From: Roseococcus microcysteis
Lineage (GTDB): Bacteria; Pseudomonadota; Alphaproteobacteria; Acetobacterales; Acetobacteraceae
Length of the DNA: 64,000 bases
Direction of reading: 5' to 3'
Assembly (NCBI RefSeq): GCF_014764365.1
Contig: NZ_CP061718.1
Location: 2,744,501-2,808,500 of the forward strand
Shown: one piece after another, positions 25,847-33,443 of the stretch
Layout: each line of letters starts with the position of its first letter
Numbering within the stretch: the first letter of the stretch is position 1
Position numbers and translations under genes: made by a program
Notes under the pieces: model-generated
What the model was told of the DNA's origin: nothing
Database searches by the model: none
The model's input: only the letters and a program-made list of their open reading frames with translations

Positions 25847-26274
25847 GGGCGGAGCGGCGCGAAGGGCAGCACCTCCGCCGCCTCCTCCAGGCGCGGCGTG
25901 CCGGCCACGATCCCTTTGAGGCGCAATGGGAATTCCAGTCGCGACAGGGCTTCGCGCCAGAGCCGCGCATCGCCGCGCTCATTCGCGTGGCGGGGGCTGG
26001 GGGGCATGCCGCGCTCGCCCCAGATGCGGAGGATGCGCGCGTGGCACAGCTCGATGCGTCGCTGGCGATAGAGGCGGTCCAGGCATTTCACCACATCATC
26101 CGGGTCACAGGGCCGCAGCGCCGCGCCCTTGCCGGCGCTGATGCGCGCGCCGTCGCGCCGCGCGGTCAAGGCGGCCATGGTCCAGAACCAGGCCTCCTCC
26201 GCGGAGCGGAAGGGCTCGGCCTTGGCGAGGCTGGCGAAAACGGGGGAATGCCCTGGACGGGGGGAAGCGGACAT
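25843..26274 (-). CDS. Unassigned phage-associated protein
   Basis: This 143-residue basic protein is not recognised. A helical region with SAEEAWFWTMAALTARRDGA at about 24-43 is followed by CDPDDVVKCLDRLYRQRRI, which could be a DNA-binding or terminase-small-like helical bundle. The ATG at 26274 was chosen on length and spacing. It is the first gene of the minus-strand series and is divergent from the S24 repressor, so it may be under that repressor's control. Confidence 0.62.
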   Translation of the reverse strand: MSASPRPGHSPVFASLAKAEPFRSAEEAWFWTMAALTARRDGARISAGKGAALRPCDPDDVVKCLDRLYRQRRIELCHARILRIWGERGMPPSPRHANERGDARLWREALSRLEFPLRLKGIVAGTPRLEEAAEVLPFAPLRP

Positions 26275-26374
26275 CAGCGACACATCCTTCTTGGAGGGAG
26301 GCTTGGGGAAGCGTGCATTGCCGGCGGGCGTGCACACTCACGGTTGTGACTCACCTCCCTAGCAGAAAGCAAGA

Positions 26375-26422
26375 TTTTCCTATTGCATCCGGACCAGCGA
26401 CCTAACATGTTTTGCATATGCG
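26375..26422. promoter_or_regulatory. Possible operator region between divergent genes
   Basis: The spacer between the divergent S24 repressor and minus-strand genes is AT-richer than its surroundings. It holds the palindromes AACATGTT (26406-26413) and GCATATGC (26415-26422, overlapping the repressor start codon). TTTTCCTATT at 26375-26384 recurs at 25441-25450. Self-regulation by the S24 repressor is plausible but not shown. Confidence 0.3.
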
Positions 26423-27071
26423 ACACGATGACATCTGGCGGGCGCTCGATTCGCTCGCCGCCGAGAACGGGCTCTCGCCCTCGGGGCTCGCGCGTCGCGC
26501 AGGGCTCGACCCGACGGCCTTCAACCCCTCCAAGCGGGTGGGGCCGGATGGGCGGGCCCGATGGCCCTCCACGGAAAGCATCGCCAAGGTGCTGGCCGCC
26601 ACGGGGGCAGGAATAGAGGCCTTCTCCAGCCTCGTCTCCGGCAGCGCCACCCTGCCCAGCCAGTCACGCGGGGGGCGGGGCGTGGTGCGCCGCGTGCCGC
26701 TGATCGGCCTCGCCCAGGCGGGCAGCGAGGGCTATTTCGACGATGGCGGCTTCCCGGTGGGCGGCAGCTGGGACGAGATCAGCCTGCCCGAGATCGGCGA
26801 CCCCAACGCCTATGCGCTGGAGATCTCGGGCGATTCCATGTCCCCGGTGTTCCGCGACGGGGATGTGGTCATCGTCTCGCCCGCGGCCCCCATCCGGCGT
26901 GGCGACCGCGTGGTGCTGCGAACCCGCGCGGGTGAGGTGATGGCGAAGGAACTGCGCCGCCAAAGCGCCAAGCGCATCGAGGTGGCAAGCCTGAATCCCG
27001 CCCACCCCGATTACAGCTTCGACCTGCAGGACGTGGCCTGGATGCACCGCATCCTCTGGAGCAGCCAGTAG
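26418..27071 (+). CDS. HTH/S24-peptidase transcriptional repressor (CI/LexA-like)
   Basis: This 217-residue protein has an N-terminal helix-turn-helix (about 8-62, LSPSGLARRAGLDPTAF) and a C-terminal S24 signal-peptidase-like domain. The catalytic serine is in ISGDSMSPVF at about 136-145, and the lysine is in VMAKEL near 175-180. Such proteins self-cleave with RecA-ssDNA, linking gene control to DNA damage. The self-cleavage Ala/Cys-Gly site is probably the AQAG sequence near 101-104. It is divergent from the cassette's right-hand genes and is the obvious candidate regulator. Confidence 0.88.
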   Translation: MRHDDIWRALDSLAAENGLSPSGLARRAGLDPTAFNPSKRVGPDGRARWPSTESIAKVLAATGAGIEAFSSLVSGSATLPSQSRGGRGVVRRVPLIGLAQAGSEGYFDDGGFPVGGSWDEISLPEIGDPNAYALEISGDSMSPVFRDGDVVIVSPAAPIRRGDRVVLRTRAGEVMAKELRRQSAKRIEVASLNPAHPDYSFDLQDVAWMHRILWSSQ

Positions 27072-27087
27072 CCGGCAGGCGCGCCAT

Positions 27088-29001
27088 TCAGGCGGCCTGC
27101 ACCACCTCCAGATCGCGCTGCGCATCGCAGGCCAGGTAGCGGCCGGGACGCTTGGCATCGGGCAAGGTTTGCAGGCCCGTATCCGCGTAGACGCGCAGAT
27201 TCTCGGGGCCGATGTCCACGAAGGCCGGGCGCGCGCCATTCCGCTCGCACAGATCACGGAAGCGCCAGATGGCGGAGACGGCATCCCGCGCCTCGCCCGC
27301 CGGGTCTCCATGCGCGATCCAGACGGGGCCATGCCGGCTGAAGGCGAGACCCGCGCGCTCGGCCTCGCCCCAGAGCACCGCATCGGCGGTGGCGGGCGGG
27401 CGGGCGCCGAAGGTGGCGAGGCGTTGCCGTGCCTCGGTGCTCCAGGCCAGCGCTTCGATCCGCGCCGGGCGCAGAAGCTGCACCATGCCGGCCAGCAGCA
27501 GCACGGCGGTGATCCCGACCGTGAAGCGCAGCTGCGGTGTGGCGTCTTCCATCAGGACGATCTGCCACCAGCTCTCACCCTGGAGCTGGCCGGCATTGGC
27601 CAGCAGCGCCAAGGTGAGGCCGCAGATGGATGTGGCGGCCAGCGGCAGCAGGATTTCGTTGGACAGCGGCTCCCGCCGCAGCCGACTGCCGCGATAGAAG
27701 GCCGAGCGCATGGTGGCGAGCAGCACGGCCACCACCAGGAAGATGCCCCAGGTCCACCAGGCCTCCTCGCGCAGCCAGCCGATCAGCGCGCCGTTCAGCA
27801 GCAGGATCAGCCCGCCCCACCAGGCGATGGCCAGCCGCCGCGCCAGGCCGAAGGCCATGACGATCAGCAGCGAGCCCACGACCGAGGCCGCGAATTGCGA
27901 CGCCACCGCCGCCTCATACCCCGCCCATTCCTTCAGCACCGTGACCGAGAGCGGCAGGCCGCCCATGAAGATCAGCAGCGCGCCGCAGATCGCGACCAGC
28001 CCCGTCAGCGCCGGCACCTCCAGCGGCATGGCGCCGCGGCCGATGGCGCCGAAGCGCGACAGCCAGTCGCTGCGCTGCGTCACCTCGAAGCCCGCGAAGA
28101 GCCCGCCCGCGATGAAGAGGGGCACGATGTAGTAGTAGAGGCGGAACACCAGCAGCGCCCCCACCACCTCGGCCGCGCCCATATAGGGCGCGAGGCCCAG
28201 CAGGATGGCGCCGTCGAAGACGCCGAGGCCCCCTGGCACATTGGCCGCGATGCCCGCCGCATAGGCCGCGAGGTAGATGCCCACGAAGAGCAGGAAGGTG
28301 AGGCCCGGGGCGTCGGGCAGCAGCACGTAGAAGATGGCGGCCGTCACCGCCACGTCCACCGTGGCCAGCGCCGTCTGCACCATGGCCATGCGCACGCCCG
28401 GCAGGTCCACCCTATGGCCGAAGACGCGGATGGTGCGGCGGAACTTGCTCAGCAGCACATAGCCCAGCACCAAGGCGAAGAGCGGCACGGAGAGCAGTTG
28501 CAAGCCCCAGCGCGGCATGTGCTCGCCCGCCCAGGGCAGCACCTCCGGCTCGAACAGCAGCACCATGCCGCCCAGCGCCATGCCGCCCAGCCCGAAGGTG
28601 AGCGAGGTAAATCCGATGATCTTGCCGATCTCGATGGGCGAATAGCCCCAGGCCGAATAGAGCCGATAGCGCACCGCGGCCCCGGACACCGCCGCGAAGC
28701 CGATATTGTGCGCGAGCGAATAGCCGCAGAAGGAAGCCAGCAGCGCCCGAGGCCAGGAGGAGGGTCGCCCCGCATAGCGTGCCCCCAGCCAGTCATAGAC
28801 GGTCAGCACGCCATAGGCCGCGACTGTCAGCCCCGCCGCGGCCAGCAGGCCGGACATGGGCAGCGCCGCCAGCGCGGCGCGCACATCCGCCATCGAGAGG
28901 TTGCGGAATTCGCGCTGCACCACCCAGATGGCGCCCACCAGCACCACCAGCCCGAAGACGGTGGCGCCATGGCGGCGCACGAAGGGCCACAAGGTCTTCA
29001 C
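27088..29001 (-). CDS. MprF-like membrane protein with shortened C-terminal domain
   Basis: This 637-residue protein has many predicted membrane helices (about 13) forming a UPF0104/flippase domain with SGAAVRYRLYSAWG and ANVPGGLGVFDG motifs. It is followed by the beginning of the DUF2156 aminoacyl-phosphatidylglycerol synthase domain (SRHGPVWIAHGDP, WRFRDLCERNGARPAF). In MprF that domain is about 300 residues; here it stops after about 100, 17 bases from the repressor gene. Lipid synthesis is therefore unlikely, while flipping may remain. GTG at 29001 chosen; GTG at 29031 overlaps lysK. Confidence 0.85.
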   Translation of the reverse strand: MKTLWPFVRRHGATVFGLVVLVGAIWVVQREFRNLSMADVRAALAALPMSGLLAAAGLTVAAYGVLTVYDWLGARYAGRPSSWPRALLASFCGYSLAHNIGFAAVSGAAVRYRLYSAWGYSPIEIGKIIGFTSLTFGLGGMALGGMVLLFEPEVLPWAGEHMPRWGLQLLSVPLFALVLGYVLLSKFRRTIRVFGHRVDLPGVRMAMVQTALATVDVAVTAAIFYVLLPDAPGLTFLLFVGIYLAAYAAGIAANVPGGLGVFDGAILLGLAPYMGAAEVVGALLVFRLYYYIVPLFIAGGLFAGFEVTQRSDWLSRFGAIGRGAMPLEVPALTGLVAICGALLIFMGGLPLSVTVLKEWAGYEAAVASQFAASVVGSLLIVMAFGLARRLAIAWWGGLILLLNGALIGWLREEAWWTWGIFLVVAVLLATMRSAFYRGSRLRREPLSNEILLPLAATSICGLTLALLANAGQLQGESWWQIVLMEDATPQLRFTVGITAVLLLAGMVQLLRPARIEALAWSTEARQRLATFGARPPATADAVLWGEAERAGLAFSRHGPVWIAHGDPAGEARDAVSAIWRFRDLCERNGARPAFVDIGPENLRVYADTGLQTLPDAKRPGRYLACDAQRDLEVVQAA

Positions 29002-29011
29002 GGCAGGCGGG

Positions 29012-30634
29012 TCAAGCGGGCGCGGCCTCACGGGCCAGGGCCGTCTCGATCAGGGCGCAGGTCTCGTCCACGCCCATGATGGCGACGGTGCCGCCGAAGC
29101 GCGGTCCCTCGCTCTTGCCCAGAAGCACCTCGTAGAGCGCCTGGAACCAGGCGCGGCCGACGCCGAGCGAGCCGTCCTTCTTGTTCACCACCGCGAAGGG
29201 CTCACGCCTGCCCGCGTCATAGACGGCGTTCTGGATGGCGGCCTCCCGCTCCGGCCCGGCGGGCAGGGCGTCGAACTCGGCGCGCCGCTCGCGCAGCAGG
29301 CGGACCAGTTCGCGCATCGCCACGGCCTCCTCGGGCGTGGCGGGGCGGAAGTGGCGCTTCGGCGCCACCCAGTCGCGCCAATAGGCGCAGGCGTTGCGGA
29401 CCAGGCGGTCCAGCATGGGCTCATGCTCCGGCGCGGCGTCCGGATAGTATTTGCGGATGAAGGCCCAGAGCCGCGCGGGGTCGTCGGTGTTGGCGATGCC
29501 CGCCAGGTTCAGCAGCGTGGCGTAGGAGATGGGCGGCAGTTTTTCGTTGGGCGCCACGCCGCCATGGATGTGCCAGGCGGGGTTCGCGGGGTCGCGTTCG
29601 GCGCGCAGCTTCTCCATGCCCGCCATCCAGTCATCCACGGCGCGGGGAATCACTTCCTTGTGCAGGCGCTTGGCACTTCCGGGCGAGCCGAACATGAAGA
29701 AGGCGAGGCTCTCAGGCGGGCCGTATTCCAGCCATTGCTCGATGGTCAGGCCATTGCCCTTGCTCTTGCTGATCTTCTGGCCGTTCTCGTCGTTGAACAG
29801 CTCGTAGGTGAAGGTGACGGGCGGCTCACCGCCCAGCACGCGGCAGATGGCCGAACTCAGCCGCACGCTGTCGATCAGGTCCTTGCCGGACATCTCGTAG
29901 TCCACCCCCAGCGCGTACCAGCGCAGCGCCCAGTCGGCCTTCCACTGCGCCTTGCAGGCGCCGCCGGTGACGGGCGTCTCGAAGCGTTCGCCGCTGTCGG
30001 GGTCGGTCCAGACGATGGTGCCCGCTTCGGGCCGCGTTTCTTCCACGGGCACCTGCATGACGATGCTGGTGCGGGGATGGATGGGCAGGAAGGGCGAATA
30101 GGTGGCGCGGCGTTCCGCGCCCAGCGTGGGCAGGATCACCTGCCGGACTTCCTCATGCAGGGAGAGCATCCGCAGCAGCGCCGCGTCGAAGCGGCCCGAG
30201 GCGTAGTAGTCGGTGGAGGAGGCGAACTCGTATGCGAAGCCGAAGGCGTCCAGGAAGGCGCGCAGCCTTGCGTTGTTGTGCGCGCCAAAGCTGGGGTGGG
30301 TGCCGAAGGGGTCGGGGATGCGCGTCAGCGGCTGGCCGAGATGCTTCGCCAGCATCTCCTTGTTGGGAACATTGTCCGGCACCTTCCGCAGCCCGTCCAT
30401 GTCGTCGCTGAAGGCGATGAGGCGGGTGGGCAGGCCGGTCATGGCCTCGAAGGCACGGCGGACCCAGGTGGTGCGGGCCACCTCGCCGAAGGTGCCGATA
30501 TGGGGCAGGCCGGAGGGGCCATAGCCCGTCTCCAGCAGCGCCTCACGTTTGCCGGCGGCGGCCAGGCGGTCGGCGAGCTTCGCCGCCTCCTCGAAGGGCC
30601 AGGCGCGGACGGAACGAAGGGCAGGGTCGGACAT
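29012..30634 (-). CDS. lysK: Lysyl-tRNA synthetase, class I (LysK)
   Basis: This 540-residue class I enzyme charges tRNA-Lys. The HIGH motif appears as PHIGTFG at about 42-48 and KMSKS as KISKSKG near residue 290. The Rossmann core and the helical anticodon-binding C-terminal region are complete. Class I LysRS replaces the class II enzyme in many alphaproteobacteria. The ATG at 30634 gives the usual MSDPALRSVRAWPFEEA opening. Confidence 0.96.
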   Translation of the reverse strand: MSDPALRSVRAWPFEEAAKLADRLAAAGKREALLETGYGPSGLPHIGTFGEVARTTWVRRAFEAMTGLPTRLIAFSDDMDGLRKVPDNVPNKEMLAKHLGQPLTRIPDPFGTHPSFGAHNNARLRAFLDAFGFAYEFASSTDYYASGRFDAALLRMLSLHEEVRQVILPTLGAERRATYSPFLPIHPRTSIVMQVPVEETRPEAGTIVWTDPDSGERFETPVTGGACKAQWKADWALRWYALGVDYEMSGKDLIDSVRLSSAICRVLGGEPPVTFTYELFNDENGQKISKSKGNGLTIEQWLEYGPPESLAFFMFGSPGSAKRLHKEVIPRAVDDWMAGMEKLRAERDPANPAWHIHGGVAPNEKLPPISYATLLNLAGIANTDDPARLWAFIRKYYPDAAPEHEPMLDRLVRNACAYWRDWVAPKRHFRPATPEEAVAMRELVRLLRERRAEFDALPAGPEREAAIQNAVYDAGRREPFAVVNKKDGSLGVGRAWFQALYEVLLGKSEGPRFGGTVAIMGVDETCALIETALAREAAPA

Positions 30635-30815
30635 GGGCCTTGGGATGGCAGGGGGCGCGGCGCCGGTCAATGCGGAAGGGGCGGGCTTTGCACAATCCCG
30701 CGCCACCTTGCCGAGCAGGGGCGCAGACAGCGCATATCACGTGGCGATGCTCCCTGCCCGCCCCCTTGGCGCGGCGGCGCCTCCCGGCGGAAACAGATGG
30801 GCTGGAGGTGCCCCC

Positions 30816-31016
30816 ATGCCGGAATTCGACCCCGAAGCCTATGCCCGCCAGGCCGCGGCCGCGGTGGGGCTGCCGCTGCACGAGAAGCACCTGCCCGGGG
30901 TGGTGATGAACCTCGCCCTGGCGGCGCGCATGGCGGGGCTGGTGGCGCAGATGCCCCTGACCCCGGCTGATGAGGCCGCGCCGGTCTTCAACGCTGGCCG
31001 GACCCCGCCCAAGTGA
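30816..31016 (+). CDS. AtzG-like/HpxX small subunit (DUF4089)
   Basis: This 66-residue protein (FDPEAYARQAAAAVGLPL, then VVMNLALAARMAGLV) matches the DUF4089 family. Members are small partners of AtzE-type amidases (AtzG of 1-carboxybiuret hydrolase, HpxX of the oxalurate cluster). GGAGG precedes the ATG. Its stop overlaps the GTG start of the amidase gene by 4 bases, fitting a two-subunit enzyme. Confidence 0.85.
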   Translation: MPEFDPEAYARQAAAAVGLPLHEKHLPGVVMNLALAARMAGLVAQMPLTPADEAAPVFNAGRTPPK

Positions 31017-32398
31017 GCGCGGCCGCCCTCGCCGCCGAGATCCGCGCCGGCCGGCGCCGCGCGGCGGAGGTGGTGGAGGCGCATCTGGCCGACATCGCCG
31101 CCCGCGACGCGCGCTTCAACGCCTTCACGGAAGTCACCGCCGCCCGCGCCCGCGCCGAGGCCGAAGCGGTGGATGCGGCCGTGGCGGCGGGGCGCGACCC
31201 CGGCCCCCTGGCCGGCGTTCCGGTCGCGGTGAAGAACCTGTTCGACCTCGAGGGCGTGGTGACGCTGGCCGGCGCCAAGATCGAGCGCGACAGCCCCCCC
31301 GCCCGCGCCGACGCCTTCCTGGTGCGGAAGCTGCGCGAAGCGGGCGCCGTGATGCTCGGCGCGCTGAACATGGACGAATACGCCTATGGCTTCACCACCG
31401 AGAACGCCCATTTCGGCCCCTGCCACAATCCGCACGACCTGGCGCGCATCGCCGGCGGCTCCTCGGGCGGGAGTGCTGCGGCGGTGGCGGCGGGGCTGGT
31501 GCCGATCACATTGGGCAGCGACACCAATGGCTCCATCCGGGTGCCTTCCTCGCTCTGCGGCATCTGGGGGCTGAAACCCACCTATGGGCGGCTGTCGCGC
31601 CGGGGCGCCTTCCTGTTCGTGGGCGCGCTGGACCATCTGGGGCCCTTTGCCCGCGACGTGGCGGACCTCGCCCTGGCCTACAACGCCCTGCAGGGCGACG
31701 ACGCGGAGGACCACGCCCAGGCCTGGCGTGGTGTCGAGCCCGTGTCGCTGGAAGGCGCCGCCGACCTCCGCATCGGCCTCCTCGACGACCACTTCGCCCG
31801 CAACGGCCACGCCGAGGCCTTCGCGGCGGTGGAGGCGGTGGCCCGCGCGCTGGGCGCCACCCACCGCGTGACGCTGCCCGATGCCGCGATCGGCCGGGCG
31901 GCCGCCTTCCTCATCACCATGGCGGAGGGGGCGAATTTGCATCTGCCCAACCTCCGCACCCGGCCCGATGATTTCGACCCCGGCACGCGCGACCGCTTCC
32001 TGGCCGGCGCGCTGCTCCCCGCCACCTGGGTGCAGCAGGCGCAGCGCGCGCGGGCGGCCTATCGGGCGAAGGCGTTGGCGCTGTTCGAGGAGTTCGACGT
32101 GCTGATCGCCCCCTCCACCCCCTATGTGGCGCCCCCCATCGGCCAGGAGATGATCGAGGTGGACGGCCAGATGATCCCGGTGCGGCCCAATCTCGGCGTC
32201 TACACCCAGCCCATCTCCTGCATCGGCCTGCCGGTCATCGCGGCGCCGGTCGCTGGCGTGCCCACGCCGGGCAACCTGCCCATCGGCGTGCAGTTGATCG
32301 GCGCCCCCTGGGCCGAGGACAAGCTGTTCCGCCTGGCCGCGCATCTGGAACGCATCGGCGCCTGCCGCGCCCCCAATCCGAGGGACACCCATGCCTGA
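31013..32398 (+). CDS. AtzE/HpxY family amidohydrolase (amidase signature)
   Basis: This 461-residue amidase-signature enzyme has the Ser-cisSer-Lys triad in place: Lys in VAVKNLFD at about 70-77, the Ser pair in [14 protein letters not shown] near 147-160, and the nucleophile in [13 protein letters not shown] near 169-181. AtzE hydrolyses 1-carboxybiuret and HpxY acts in oxalurate use, so the true substrate is an open choice. It forms an operon with the DUF4089 subunit upstream and the AtzH-like gene downstream (8-base overlap). Confidence 0.92.
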   Translation: MSAAALAAEIRAGRRRAAEVVEAHLADIAARDARFNAFTEVTAARARAEAEAVDAAVAAGRDPGPLAGVPVAVKNLFDLEGVVTLAGAKIERDSPPARADAFLVRKLREAGAVMLGALNMDEYAYGFTTENAHFGPCHNPHDLARIAGGSSGGSAAAVAAGLVPITLGSDTNGSIRVPSSLCGIWGLKPTYGRLSRRGAFLFVGALDHLGPFARDVADLALAYNALQGDDAEDHAQAWRGVEPVSLEGAADLRIGLLDDHFARNGHAEAFAAVEAVARALGATHRVTLPDAAIGRAAAFLITMAEGANLHLPNLRTRPDDFDPGTRDRFLAGALLPATWVQQAQRARAAYRAKALALFEEFDVLIAPSTPYVAPPIGQEMIEVDGQMIPVRPNLGVYTQPISCIGLPVIAAPVAGVPTPGNLPIGVQLIGAPWAEDKLFRLAAHLERIGACRAPNPRDTHA

Positions 32399-32777
32399 AA
32401 TCAACAACCCCGAGACCCTGGCCGAGCTGACGGCCGCCTTCCGCCGCTACGAGGTGGCGCTGACCACCAATGACGTGGCCGTGCTGGACGAACTCTTCTG
32501 GGTCAGCCCCCACACCGTCCGCTACGGGCCAACCGAGAACCTGCACGGCCATGCCGAGATCGCGGCCTTCCGCGCCGCCCGCCCCGGCCCCTTCGGCCGC
32601 GAGCTGCTGCGGACGGTGCTGACCACCTATGGGCGCGACTTCGGCACCGCCAACACGACCTTCCGCCGCGAGGGCAGCAACCAGGTCGGCCGCCAGTCGC
32701 AAAGCTGGGTGCGGATGCCGGAGGGTTGGCGCGTGGTCGCCGCCCATGTCTCGCTGCTGCCGCCCGGCGTGGGGTGA
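32391..32777 (+). CDS. AtzH-like/HpxZ protein (DUF3225, NTF2-like)
   Basis: This 128-residue protein of the HpxZ family has the NTF2-like layout, with an N-terminal helix ([17 protein letters not shown]) and strands ending in [13 protein letters not shown]. In Klebsiella hpxWXYZ and in atzDGEH-type clusters it accompanies the amidase pair. Its precise role in urea-compound or oxalurate breakdown is unclear. It overlaps the amidase 3' end by 8 bases and so belongs to the same operon. Confidence 0.9.
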   Translation: MPEINNPETLAELTAAFRRYEVALTTNDVAVLDELFWVSPHTVRYGPTENLHGHAEIAAFRAARPGPFGRELLRTVLTTYGRDFGTANTTFRREGSNQVGRQSQSWVRMPEGWRVVAAHVSLLPPGVG

Positions 32778-32860
32778 TGAGCGCGGGGGAAGTGTAACGA
32801 ACCCTGGCATTGGCCGTGGGTGGCGCCCAAATCCCGTCCGCAAGGAATTGGGAGAAGCAT

Positions 32861-33400
32861 ATGGGCAGGAAAGGCATCGTGGCCTGCGCCGTGGCCGCCT
32901 TCGGGCTGGGGGCTTGCGCCATCCCGCCCCCCAGCGGGCCGAGCATCACGGCGCTGCCGCCCGCGGGGAAGGATTTCGCGCAGTTCCAGCGCGAGGATTT
33001 CGCCTGCCAGCAGACCGCCTTCCACGCCATCGGCGGCGGCGGGCCGCAGGTGGCGGCGAACCAGGCGGCGGTGGGTTCGGCCGTGGTCGGCACGGCGCTG
33101 GGCGCCACGGCGGGCGCGCTGCTGGGCGCGGCCAGCGGCAATGCTGGCGCGGGCGCGGCGGTGGGCGCGGGGGTGGGGCTTCTGGGCGGCTCGGCCGTCG
33201 GCGCCAGCCAGGCCCAGGCGGGCGGCATGGGCCTGCAACGGCGCTATGATGTGGTCTACGCCCAATGCATGGCGGCCGCCGGCAACACCATCCAGGAGCC
33301 GCGCGCCGTGGTCACGGTGGTCGAGCCCGTGCCCTACTACTATGGCCCCCCGCGGTGGCGCGGCTATTACGGCTATGGCGGTGGCGTGTGGGTGTGGTGA
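32861..33400 (+). CDS. Glycine-zipper lipoprotein
   Basis: This 179-residue exported protein has a signal peptide with lipobox LGAC (lipid attached to about Cys19). A glycine-zipper region (about 65-125: GTALGATAGALLGAASG and similar) and a Tyr/Gly/Pro-rich tail with YYYGPPRWRGYYGYGG follow. The zipper suggests insertion in or contact with the outer membrane. GGGAGA lies 5 bases before the ATG. The function is unknown. Confidence 0.85.
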   Translation: MGRKGIVACAVAAFGLGACAIPPPSGPSITALPPAGKDFAQFQREDFACQQTAFHAIGGGGPQVAANQAAVGSAVVGTALGATAGALLGAASGNAGAGAAVGAGVGLLGGSAVGASQAQAGGMGLQRRYDVVYAQCMAAAGNTIQEPRAVVTVVEPVPYYYGPPRWRGYYGYGGGVWVW

Positions 33401-33415
33401 GGAAGCCTTGCTGAC

Positions 33416-33443
33416 CGGCTGATCCACTGCCCCGGATCAGCCG
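33416..33443. terminator. Perfect stem-loop between convergent genes
   Basis: CGGCTGATCC at 33416-33425 pairs exactly with GGATCAGCCG at 33434-33443 across an 8-base loop. It lies between the lipoprotein stop and the rsmB stop, overlapping the latter. The same stem with small changes occurs at 14701-14749. Probably a bidirectional terminator, although no U run follows on either strand. Confidence 0.5.

Larger units (their letters stand above)
13621..27071 (-). mobile_element. T7-order podovirus-like structural cassette without replication or integration genes
   Basis: Reading along the minus strand from 25.3 kb to 13.6 kb the order is small phage protein, portal, scaffold, capsid, tail tube A, tail tube B, small internal protein, tail spike, small terminase candidate, large terminase, membrane/coiled-coil protein, wall hydrolase. 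This is the gene order of the T7 late region. Genes abut or overlap by 1-17 bases. There is no RNA polymerase, primase, DNA polymerase, integrase, tRNA target or large gp15/gp16-type ejection protein. A divergent S24 repressor and two unassigned genes close the right end. It could be a decayed prophage or a domesticated particle; limits are approximate. Confidence 0.72.

Noticed and set aside
13000-27600. Integrase, attachment repeats or tRNA target for the phage-like cassette
   Set aside because: No integrase frame was found, no direct repeat was obvious at the borders, and the only tRNA in the window is more than 20 kb away.
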